Source: Blastomonas ursincola
GTDB taxonomy: Bacteria; Pseudomonadota; Alphaproteobacteria; Sphingomonadales; Sphingomonadaceae
DNA length: 64,000 bases
Assembly: GCF_013607875.1 (NCBI RefSeq)
Contig: NZ_VDES01000002.1
Coordinates: 1,120,287-1,184,286, forward strand
Direction of reading: 5' to 3'
Of the stretch, positions 16,730-24,105 are shown one piece after another. The position numbers were made by a program, and so were the translations under genes. Each line of letters begins with the position of its first letter. The first letter of the stretch is position 1. The notes beneath the pieces are model-generated. The model saw only the letters and a program-made list of their open reading frames with translations. It was not told the origin of the DNA and ran no database searches.

Positions 16730-17674
16730 ATGGAAAGCCTGCTCATCACGCCCGGCGCGGTGGACTATTCGGTCATTCCCGATGTGCCCGCCGACACCTT
16801 TGTCGCGCCCTTGGTGCGCCCGGCGCATCTCGGCGAGGACTGGCTGGAGCCGCAGCAGCGCGCCTACACGAGCGAAGAGCATGCCATCTGGGACGATCTG
16901 TTCGCGCAGCAGATGCAGGTGCTGCCCGGCCGCGCGGCGAGCAGCTTCATGGCTGGGCTGGACCGGCTCGATCTGGGACGCGGCGGCGTGCCCGATTTCG
17001 GCAGCTTGAGCGAGGAATTGCGGGCGATCACCGGCTGGACGGTGGTGCCGGTGCCGATGCTGATCCCCGATCACGTCTTCTTTTATCACCTCGCCAACCG
17101 GCGCTTTCCGGCGGGCAATTTCATCCGCTCGCGCGAGGAATTCCACTATATCTCCGAGCCCGACGTGTTCCACGACGTGTTCGGCCATGTGCCGATGCTG
17201 ACCGACCCGGTCTATGCCGACTACATGCAGGAATATGGCCGGGCCGGATGGAAGGCACTGGCGTATAACCGGCTGAAGGCGCTGTCGGCGCTCTACTGGT
17301 ACACCGTCGAATTCGGACTGATCCGCGAGGCCGACGGCATCAAGGCCTACGGCGCGGGAATCCTGTCAGGCCCGCTCGAAGCGGTGTTTTCGGTCGAGGC
17401 GCAGTCGCCCAACCGGATTCACCTCGAAGTCGACCGGGTGATGCGAACTGATTATGTCATCTCGGACATGCAGCCGACCTATTTCGTGATCGACAGCTTC
17501 GAGGAGCTCTATCGCAAGACGGTCGAGCGCAATTTCGACGACCTGTATCGCGGTCTGACGCCGGGCTTCACCTATTCCAACCAGGCCGTGCTGGGCGGCG
17601 ACAAGGTTTATCACCTCGGCACCCAGGAATATGCCAATCGCGGCGGCAAGGGATCGGGCGCCCGACCGGTCTGA
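16730..17674 (+). CDS. phhA: Phenylalanine 4-monooxygenase
   Basis: A 314-residue pterin- and non-heme-iron-dependent hydroxylase that converts phenylalanine to tyrosine. The iron ligands are visible: His148 and His153 in FHDVFGHVP, and Glu194 in WYTVEFGL. The length fits the bacterial single-domain enzyme without the eukaryotic ACT domain. An AGGGGG ribosome site precedes ATG 16730. No pterin dehydratase (phhB) follows; the next gene is an unrelated epoxide hydrolase. Confidence 0.95.
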   Translation: MESLLITPGAVDYSVIPDVPADTFVAPLVRPAHLGEDWLEPQQRAYTSEEHAIWDDLFAQQMQVLPGRAASSFMAGLDRLDLGRGGVPDFGSLSEELRAITGWTVVPVPMLIPDHVFFYHLANRRFPAGNFIRSREEFHYISEPDVFHDVFGHVPMLTDPVYADYMQEYGRAGWKALAYNRLKALSALYWYTVEFGLIREADGIKAYGAGILSGPLEAVFSVEAQSPNRIHLEVDRVMRTDYVISDMQPTYFVIDSFEELYRKTVERNFDDLYRGLTPGFTYSNQAVLGGDKVYHLGTQEYANRGGKGSGARPV

Positions 17675-17729
17675 TCGCTGACACGATTGTCAGTTGCAAG
17701 ACGCCCGGTGCCGGGTCTAGCCTCGCGGC

Positions 17730-18854
17730 ATGACCGAGATACGCCCCTTCACCATCGACGTGCCGCAAGCCGCGATCGACGACCTCCACGCCCGCATCCG
17801 CGCTGCCCGCTGGCCCGACAAGGAGCAGGTCGACGACTGGGACCAGGGCATTCCGCTCGCCGTAGTGCAGGATTTCGCGACCTATTGGGCCAAGCAATAT
17901 GACTGGCGCGCGTGCGAGGCGGCGCTCAACGCTTATCCCAATTTCCTGATCGAGCTCGATGGGGTGGACATCCACTTCCTTCATATCCGCTCAAAGCACG
18001 AGGGCGCGCGCCCGCTCATCATGACGCATGGCTGGCCCGGATCGGTGCTCGAGTTCATGGGGGTCATCGAGCCGCTGACCAATCCGGCGGACCCGGCGGA
18101 TGCGTTCCATCTGGTCATCCCCTCGCTTCCCGGCTTCGGCTTTTCGGGCAAGCCGAGCGAGACCGGCTGGTCGATCACGAAGATCGCGACGGCGTGGAAC
18201 GACCTGATGCTGGCTTTGGGTTATGACCGCTATTTCGCGCAGGGCGGCGACTGGGGATCCGGCGTGACGCTGGAGATCGCGCGGCAGAATCTGGGTGCGT
18301 GCGCGGCGGTGCATTCGAACATGGTGCTGGCGCTGCCCGATCCTGCGACGATGGGCGACCTCAGCGACTTGGAAAAGCGCGCGGCGGCGCGGATGCAATA
18401 TTATCAGGAGAAAGAGAGCGGCTATTCGTCGATCCAGAAGACGCGGCCGCAGACCATCGGCTATGCGCTCGCCGATTCCGCCGTGGGGCAGATGGCGTGG
18501 ATCCTCGAGAAATTCCGCAACTGGTCAGATTGCGACGACCAGTTCTCGGGCTTCAGCCGCGATGCGCTGCTCGATACGATCACGCTCTACTGGCTGACCA
18601 ACTCGGCGGCCTCGTCGGCGCGGCTCTACTGGCACAGCTTCAATGCGATGGGCTTCGATCCGATCAGCCTGCCCACCGGCGGGACGATCTTCCCCAAGGA
18701 ATTGTTCCAGACCTCGCGCCGCTGGGCGGAGAAGCGCTTCAGCAACCTGATCTACTGGAACGAGGTCGACAAGGGCGGGCATTTCGCCGCGCTGGAAGTG
18801 CCCGATATCTTTGTCGAGGAAGTTCGCGCCTGTTTCCGGGGCGCCAGTCTCTGA
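17730..18854 (+). CDS. Epoxide hydrolase (alpha/beta hydrolase fold)
   Basis: A 374-residue protein with the N-terminal epoxide hydrolase domain (IRPFTIDVPQAAIDDLHARI) and an alpha/beta-hydrolase core. HGWPGS forms the oxyanion hole and GGDWGS (near residue 173) has the nucleophile Asp. The late KGGHFAALEVPD holds the catalytic His. It opens an epoxide to a diol, in a microsomal-EH-like way. The natural substrate is unknown; such genes often serve xenobiotic breakdown. Confidence 0.9.
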   Translation: MTEIRPFTIDVPQAAIDDLHARIRAARWPDKEQVDDWDQGIPLAVVQDFATYWAKQYDWRACEAALNAYPNFLIELDGVDIHFLHIRSKHEGARPLIMTHGWPGSVLEFMGVIEPLTNPADPADAFHLVIPSLPGFGFSGKPSETGWSITKIATAWNDLMLALGYDRYFAQGGDWGSGVTLEIARQNLGACAAVHSNMVLALPDPATMGDLSDLEKRAAARMQYYQEKESGYSSIQKTRPQTIGYALADSAVGQMAWILEKFRNWSDCDDQFSGFSRDALLDTITLYWLTNSAASSARLYWHSFNAMGFDPISLPTGGTIFPKELFQTSRRWAEKRFSNLIYWNEVDKGGHFAALEVPDIFVEEVRACFRGASL

Positions 18855-18862
18855 GCGGCAAA

Positions 18863-18890
18863 CCCCGCCAGCGCGAGCGCGCTGACGGGG
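18863..18890. terminator. Hairpin terminator between convergent genes
   Basis: CCCCGCCAGCGCG pairs with CGCGCTGACGGGG at 12 of 13 positions with a 2-base loop. It lies between the epoxide hydrolase and TraB/GumN stops. No T tract follows. Confidence 0.6.
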
Positions 18891-18915
18891 CCTGCCAGGT
18901 CACGACCTGGGGAGA

Positions 18916-19881
18916 TCAGTTGCTGGTGACCTGAACGCTCTTGATACCTTCCTTGGCCAGCTGCGCCTGCACGCTGTCCTTGCCGACCAGATGCGCTGCG
19001 CCGACCGCCATGAACACGGTGCCGGGCTTGTCCATCCGCGCCTTGATCCACCTGACCCAGTTCGCGTTGCGGTTCGTCAGCAGCGCATCGTAAAGGCCGG
19101 GATAGCTTTCCATGCCCTCGTTCATCAGCTTGTCGAGCGCAGCCTGATCGCCCTTGCCCCAGGCATCGACCAGGGCATCGATCTGGGTCGTCACTTCGGG
19201 CACGCCGTCAAGCGTCACGTCAAGGAACGCGACCTGCTCCTCGGTGCTCAGGCTGTCGAAAATGCCGAGCTGCTGCTCGACCGTTTCGAGCTGGCCGAGC
19301 GGCTTGTTCTGCGCCTTGGCGGCGCTGGTCAGCACCTTTTCCGCGCCGCTGTTGAGGTCATAGCCCTGCATCATCAGCGGCAGCGTGGTCAGCGTGACGC
19401 TGGCGAACCAGGGCTCATACTGGTCGAGCGCCACCGGCGGGATGTTGAGCGTGCCCAGCGTCTTTTCGTACTTGGTCAGCACCGGCGGGGTCAGCAGGCT
19501 GCGCAGCGTGATGCCCTGCGGATTGGTCGCCAGCTTGTTGACGGTGGCCTGCATGGCGGTGGGATCCGACGGTTCCTGCACCTCCAGGATCAGCTCGTCC
19601 GAAGCGTCGAACGCGGTCTTGATGTCGCCCTTCAGCCAGTTGAGCCCGGGGCGCAGCACATGGACGGTGCCGAACAGATAGATGGTCGTGTCCTGGTCAC
19701 GCACCACCCACATTGCGGGGTTGACGTCCTTCATGGCCGGGGCAGGGGCGGGGCCGAGTGCTTCGGCAACCGAGGTCGGCTGCTGGGCGAGCAGCGGCTC
19801 GCTGGCAAAGCCGATGGTGGCGATCGCGGCGACGGCCAGCGTGGCCGCGCCCGATTTCAGCGTCTTGAACAACTTGGTCAT
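18916..19881 (-). CDS. TraB/GumN family protein, secreted
   Basis: 321 residues with a signal peptide (MTKLFKTLKSGAATLAVAAIATIGFA). It has the family hallmarks LFGTVHVLRPGLNWL (GxxH-like motif) and the late VFMAVGAAHLVGKDSV. The TraB/GumN fold is related to the EreA/ChaN-type metallohydrolases, and some relatives are proposed metalloproteases. It is probably periplasmic; its function is not established. It follows the XRE/membrane gene pair on the same strand. Confidence 0.88.
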   Translation of the reverse strand: MTKLFKTLKSGAATLAVAAIATIGFASEPLLAQQPTSVAEALGPAPAPAMKDVNPAMWVVRDQDTTIYLFGTVHVLRPGLNWLKGDIKTAFDASDELILEVQEPSDPTAMQATVNKLATNPQGITLRSLLTPPVLTKYEKTLGTLNIPPVALDQYEPWFASVTLTTLPLMMQGYDLNSGAEKVLTSAAKAQNKPLGQLETVEQQLGIFDSLSTEEQVAFLDVTLDGVPEVTTQIDALVDAWGKGDQAALDKLMNEGMESYPGLYDALLTNRNANWVRWIKARMDKPGTVFMAVGAAHLVGKDSVQAQLAKEGIKSVQVTSN

Positions 19882-19923
19882 GGGGTCATCCTCTCGGGTC
19901 GATAGGGGTTAGGGGCAGGGGGT

Positions 19924-20343
19924 TTAACGGAACTTGTACCAGGCAAAGGCAATCACGCTGCCGATGATGCTGGCCATGAACAGCCATAGCGCATCGGGCT
20001 CCGGGACGAGGCCGCCCTTCCACAGGATGAACCAGGTGGGAAAGCCGATCAGCATCACATTGCCCGCAACGACCGTGGTCTTGGTGTGAATGACACGTTC
20101 GTGCTCGTCGGATACCTTCATCAGCTTCCACGAGCCGAAGCCGATCGCGACGACGAACACGATCGCGCTGGTGACGGCCAGCCAGGGCGGAATGCTGTTG
20201 GCTGCGAGCAGCCCGGCCTCGTCATCCTCGAAAAAGCCGACAAGAAAGCCCGAGACCAGCCCGACGGCGAACAGCGCGCCGACGACGGTGTTGATGCGCC
20301 GTTGCCGCTGCCGGGCGCGCATCTGCCAATCCTGATCAACCAT
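19924..20343 (-). CDS. Small integral membrane protein paired with an XRE regulator
   Basis: 139 residues with about four hydrophobic segments (INTVVGALFAVGLVSGFLVGF; WLAVTSAIVFVVAIGFGSWKLM; VAGNVMLIGFPTWFILW; LWLFMASIIGSVIAFAWY) and a basic N-terminus. ATG 20343 is selected: GGAGG lies 7 bases upstream, inside the end of the regulator, whose TGA (20338-20336) it overlaps by 8 bases. Function unknown. Small HTH plus membrane protein pairs of this sort usually act as a sensor/regulator unit. Confidence 0.75.
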   Translation of the reverse strand: MVDQDWQMRARQRQRRINTVVGALFAVGLVSGFLVGFFEDDEAGLLAANSIPPWLAVTSAIVFVVAIGFGSWKLMKVSDEHERVIHTKTTVVAGNVMLIGFPTWFILWKGGLVPEPDALWLFMASIIGSVIAFAWYKFR

Positions 20344-20539
20344 GGTCGCCTCCATCATCGAAAATCTCCTCGATCGTCATGCCGAACAGCCGCGCGATCC
20401 GGAAAGCCAGCGGCAGCGACGGGTCGTACTTGCCCGTCTCGATCGCATTGACCGCCTGGCGCGAGACATCGAGCCGCGCGCCCAGTTCTGCCTGGCTCCA
20501 GTCGCGCTCTGCACGCAGCACTTTCAGCCGGTTTTTCAT
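20336..20539 (-). CDS. XRE-family helix-turn-helix regulator (67 residues)
   Basis: It consists almost entirely of a Cro/C1-type HTH (MKNRLKVLRAERDWSQAELGARLDVSRQAVNAIETGKYDPSL) and ends EIFDDGGDHG. ATG 20539 begins the domain; the frame is open to an upstream ATG at 20572, but without relevant sequence. It overlaps the membrane-protein gene and lies 55 bases from tandem CTGACTAT repeats, a likely autoregulatory site. Confidence 0.88.
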   Translation of the reverse strand: MKNRLKVLRAERDWSQAELGARLDVSRQAVNAIETGKYDPSLPLAFRIARLFGMTIEEIFDDGGDHG

Positions 20540-20592
20540 TCCAAACACTCTCTGCCAGGTGTCGAAGGACACTGACCTTTTGTCATGTGACC

Positions 20593-20627
20593 CTGACTAT
20601 ATGTCGTGATTCGCTGACTATGTCAAG
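20593..20627 (-). promoter_or_regulatory. Promoter with overlapping operator repeats for the XRE gene
   Basis: On the minus strand TTGACA (20626-20621) is a consensus -35, and TATAGT (20601-20596) a near-consensus -10 with a 19-base spacer. CTGACTAT occurs at 20593 and again at 20614, exactly 21 bases apart (two helical turns), covering both boxes. This suggests repression by the XRE protein. Confidence 0.5.
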
Positions 20628-20749
20628 CGACCCTTACCATCTGCAATCCTCACCTGACATACGCTACGGAAACGCCGGTTTCCCAGTGGCTGGTCAGGGG
20701 GGCGGGCGGCTGATAGCCTTGGCCCAAAAGCGACAAGGGAGAGACCATC

Positions 20750-22858
20750 ATGGCGAGCGAATCGGCGACCAGCATCCACGCGCGCACCTGCCATCTGTGC
20801 GAGGCCAATTGCGGCGTTCTGGTCGAGGTGCAGGGGCGCAAGACCGTGTCGATCAGAGGCAATCCCGATCATGTGCTCTCCCGCGGCCATATCTGCCCCA
20901 AGGCGACCGCGCTCGCCGACCTTCAGGACGATCCCGACCGGCTTCGCCGCCCGATCAAGCGCACCGCCGATGGCTGGCAGGAGATCGACTGGGAAACCGC
21001 CTTTGCCGAGATCGGCGCGCGGATGGCGGGGATCATCGCCAGCGGCGGCCAGCCCGCGCTCTATATGGGCAATCCCAATGCGCACAATTATGCCACCGGC
21101 ACGCAGACCGGGGTGCTGCGCAAGGCGTTGGGGGTGCGCACGCTCTATTCCGCCTCGACGCTCGACCAGATCCCGCATCAGCTCGTCCAGATGTGGATGT
21201 ACGGGCACAATGCGCTGTTCCCGATTCCCGATGTCGAACGCACGCACTTCATGCTCATCATTGGCGGCAATCCGCTCGCCAGCAACGGCAGCGTCTGGAC
21301 CGTGCCCGATGTGAAGAAGCGGCTGAAGGCGGTGCAGGCGCGCGGCGGGCAGGTGGTCGTCATTGATCCGCGCCGCACCGAGACCGCGAAGATCGCGAGC
21401 GCGCACCATTTCATCCGCCCCGGCACCGATACCGCGCTGCTGCTCGCGCTGCTGAAGGCGCTCGACGAGGCCGGGCTGGTCGCGCCGGGCAGACTCGCAC
21501 CGATGCTCGACGACGGCTGGGATGCCGCGTGGCAGGCGATTCGCGGCTTCGAGGTTGCACCGCTCGCCGCGCATTGCGGGATCGACGAAGCCGTCATCCG
21601 CGATCTCGCCGCGAAGCTCGGCAGCGGCGATCCGGCGATCGTCTACGGCCGCATGGGCGTTTCCGTCACCGAAGCAGGCACGCTCAACCTCTGGCTGATC
21701 CAGCTTCTCAACATCGCCACTGGCAATCTCGACCGCGAGGGCGGGGTGATGTTCTCCTCGCCGGTGGTCGATCTGGTCGCGGGGGCGGGGCCGGGCACCT
21801 ATGACCGCTTCCGCTCACGCATCGGCAACCGGCCCGAGGTGATCAGCGAATTCCCCTGCGCGCTGCTGCCCGAGGAGATCGCCACGCCGGGCGAGGGGCA
21901 GGTCAAGGCGCTGGTCGTGATCTCGGGCAACCCTGCATTGTCCGCTCCCGGCGCGTGGGGCGAGGCGCTGCCGCAGCTCGACCTGATGGTGTCGATCGAC
22001 ATGTACGTCACCGCGACCAGCGCGCACGCGCACTACATCTTGCCGCCGTGCGGGCCGCTGGAAAAGGACCATTATCCGCTGCTGCTCGGCCCGATCGCGA
22101 TCCGCAACTATGCCGATTATTCGGCGCCCACGCTGCCGATGGAGGAGGGGGCGAAGGCCGATTGGGAGATCGTGGCAGAGCTGGCGCGCGCGATCCTGGC
22201 GGCCAAGGGCGAGGCGGTGCCCAATATCGTCCCGCCACGCGCGGTGCTCTCCTCGATGCTCGCGCGCTCGGACTATCCGGTGACGCTGGAGGAGCTTGAG
22301 GCGAACCCCAATGGCGTCGATTTCGGACCGCATGTGCAGCGCTTGCCCGAGCGGTTGCAGACGCCCGACAAGCGCATCGCCTGCGCGCCGCCGCTGTGCC
22401 TCGAGGCGCTGAAGCAATGGCGCGCCGATCTGGCACAGGTGCCCGAAGGCCAGTTGCTGCTGATCGGGCGGCGGCATGTGCGCAACAACAACAGCTGGCT
22501 GCACAACAGCCCGCGCCTCGCCAAGGGGCCCGACCGCTGCACCGCGATGATCCATCCCGACGACGCGGCGGCGCACGGCATCGCCACCGGCGACCAGGTG
22601 CGCGTCACCAGCCGCGTGGGATCGGTGCAACTCGCGGCCGAAGTGAGCGAGGATGTGATGCCGGGCGTGATCTCGATCCCGCACGGCTTCGGCCAGGACA
22701 AGCCGGGGACGCGGCTCTCGGTCGCGGCCAAGCGTCCCGGCGTCTCGCTCAACGACCTCACCGATCCGGCGGCGATGGACCCGATTTCGGGCAATGCCGT
22801 GCTCAACGGAACGCCGGTGACGCTGGAAAAGGTCGAACAGGCGGTGGCGGCGGAGTAG
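20750..22858 (+). CDS. Molybdopterin-dependent oxidoreductase, stand-alone catalytic subunit
   Basis: A 702-residue protein of the DMSO-reductase/formate-dehydrogenase superfamily. Four N-terminal cysteines (Cys14, 17, 21 and 49: CHLCEANC...HICPK) hold a [4Fe-4S] cluster, with Lys51 after the last Cys as in formate dehydrogenase/nitrate reductase types. Bis-MGD binding segments follow (GNPLASNGSVW, DPRRTETAKIA, RMGVSVTEAGTLN), and there is a C-terminal dinucleotide domain (VTSRVGSVQL). No Tat signal, so it is cytoplasmic. No partner subunits lie alongside. The substrate is unknown; similar lone proteins are annotated as anaerobic dehydrogenases. Confidence 0.87.
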   Translation: MASESATSIHARTCHLCEANCGVLVEVQGRKTVSIRGNPDHVLSRGHICPKATALADLQDDPDRLRRPIKRTADGWQEIDWETAFAEIGARMAGIIASGGQPALYMGNPNAHNYATGTQTGVLRKALGVRTLYSASTLDQIPHQLVQMWMYGHNALFPIPDVERTHFMLIIGGNPLASNGSVWTVPDVKKRLKAVQARGGQVVVIDPRRTETAKIASAHHFIRPGTDTALLLALLKALDEAGLVAPGRLAPMLDDGWDAAWQAIRGFEVAPLAAHCGIDEAVIRDLAAKLGSGDPAIVYGRMGVSVTEAGTLNLWLIQLLNIATGNLDREGGVMFSSPVVDLVAGAGPGTYDRFRSRIGNRPEVISEFPCALLPEEIATPGEGQVKALVVISGNPALSAPGAWGEALPQLDLMVSIDMYVTATSAHAHYILPPCGPLEKDHYPLLLGPIAIRNYADYSAPTLPMEEGAKADWEIVAELARAILAAKGEAVPNIVPPRAVLSSMLARSDYPVTLEELEANPNGVDFGPHVQRLPERLQTPDKRIACAPPLCLEALKQWRADLAQVPEGQLLLIGRRHVRNNNSWLHNSPRLAKGPDRCTAMIHPDDAAAHGIATGDQVRVTSRVGSVQLAAEVSEDVMPGVISIPHGFGQDKPGTRLSVAAKRPGVSLNDLTDPAAMDPISGNAVLNGTPVTLEKVEQAVAAE

Positions 22859-22879
22859 CTTTCGGTATCTAGCGAAAGC

Positions 22880-22960
22880 CGTCACCCCCGCGAAAACGGG
22901 GGTCCCGCTTCATTTCGGCTTGGTCGCAGAAGCGGGATTCCCGCGTTCGCGGGAATGACG
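22880..22960. repeat. CGTCATTCCCGCG-type inverted repeat, copy 1
   Basis: It begins CGTCACCCCCGCG and ends CGCGGGAATGACG. An inverted copy with matching GCGGGA/TCCCGC interior is at 30442-30524. It follows the molybdopterin gene and could end its transcript. Confidence 0.7.
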
Positions 22961-23084
22961 GGTGATCGTTGGCAAAGCTCAACTAAACCCCCTGACACCA
23001 ACCCTGAATCACCTCTCCCTTGACCCGCGCCCTCCCATCCGCCAAAGCGCGGCGCATCTTTTTGCAACTGCAAAGGCCGGACGT

Positions 23085-23954
23085 TTGAGCGAGCACAGCC
23101 TTTCCTTTCAGGACATGATCCTGACCCTGCACAATTTCTGGAGCCAGCACGGCTGCCTGATCCTGCAGCCTTATGACATGCCGATGGGTGCGGGCACGTT
23201 CCACACCGCCACGACCCTGCGCGCGCTTGGCCCCGATCCGTGGAACGCCGCGTTTGTCCAGCCCTGCCGCCGCCCCACCGACGGGCGTTATGGCGAAAAT
23301 CCCAACCGGCTGCAGCATTACTATCAGTATCAGGTGATCCTGAAGCCCTCGCCGGGCAACATCCAGCAGCTCTATCTCGACAGCCTCACCGCGATCGGCG
23401 TCGACCCGCTGCTGCACGACATCCGCTTCGTCGAGGACGACTGGGAAAGCCCGACTCTGGGCGCCTGGGGCCTGGGCTGGGAGGTCTGGTGCGACGGCAT
23501 GGAGGTGACGCAGTTCACCTATTTCCAGCAGATGGGCGGGTTCGACTGCAAGCCGGTGGCGGGCGAGCTGACCTATGGGCTCGAACGTCTCGCCATGTAC
23601 ATCCAGGGCAAGGACAGCGTGTACGACCTCGATTTCAATGGTCGCGGCGTGACTTATGGCGACGTGTTCCTCGAAAACGAACGCCAGATGAGCGCGTGGA
23701 ATTTCGAGCATGCGAACACCGACAGCCTGTTCGATGCGTTCAGGAAGGCGGTGGCCGAGTGCGAGAACTGCCTCGACGCCAAGCTGCCGATTCCCGCGTA
23801 CGAGCAGGCGATCCAGGCGAGCCACGTGTTCAACCTGCTCCAGGCGCGCGGCGTGATCTCGGTCGCCGAACGCCAGGCCTATATGGGCCGCGTGCGCGAT
23901 CTGGCGAAAGGCAGCTGCCAGGCGTGGATGGAGAAGAACGGGTGGGCGGCGTGA
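23085..23954 (+). CDS. glyQ: Glycyl-tRNA synthetase alpha subunit
   Basis: A 289-residue catalytic subunit of the tetrameric bacterial glycyl-tRNA synthetase. Class II motifs are recognisable: [41 protein letters not shown] (motif 2) and [16 protein letters not shown] (motif 3). TTG 23085 is the best start: AAAGG lies 8 bases upstream and the protein then begins [13 protein letters not shown] as in relatives. The longer ATG-initiated reading would translate repeat sequence. It precedes glyS with a repeat in between. Confidence 0.94.
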   Translation: MSEHSLSFQDMILTLHNFWSQHGCLILQPYDMPMGAGTFHTATTLRALGPDPWNAAFVQPCRRPTDGRYGENPNRLQHYYQYQVILKPSPGNIQQLYLDSLTAIGVDPLLHDIRFVEDDWESPTLGAWGLGWEVWCDGMEVTQFTYFQQMGGFDCKPVAGELTYGLERLAMYIQGKDSVYDLDFNGRGVTYGDVFLENERQMSAWNFEHANTDSLFDAFRKAVAECENCLDAKLPIPAYEQAIQASHVFNLLQARGVISVAERQAYMGRVRDLAKGSCQAWMEKNGWAA

Positions 23955-23974
23955 TGATGCGAACCTCCAACCAC

Positions 23975-24074
23975 CGTCACCCTGAACTTGTTTCAGGGTC
24001 CATCGGGCACCAAGCACCTTCGCCCTATCGGCTTCGTAACGGTCGATGGATGCTGAAACAAGTTCAGCATGACG
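23975..24074. repeat. Long inverted repeat, CTGAAC family, copy 2
   Basis: It begins CGTCACCCTGAACTTG and ends CAAGTTCAGCATGACG. It is inserted between glyQ and glyS. The hairpin might affect the ratio of the two subunits. Confidence 0.75.
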
Positions 24075-24105
24075 GGGTATGCGAAATGGGCGGGGAGCGC
24101 GCGGC

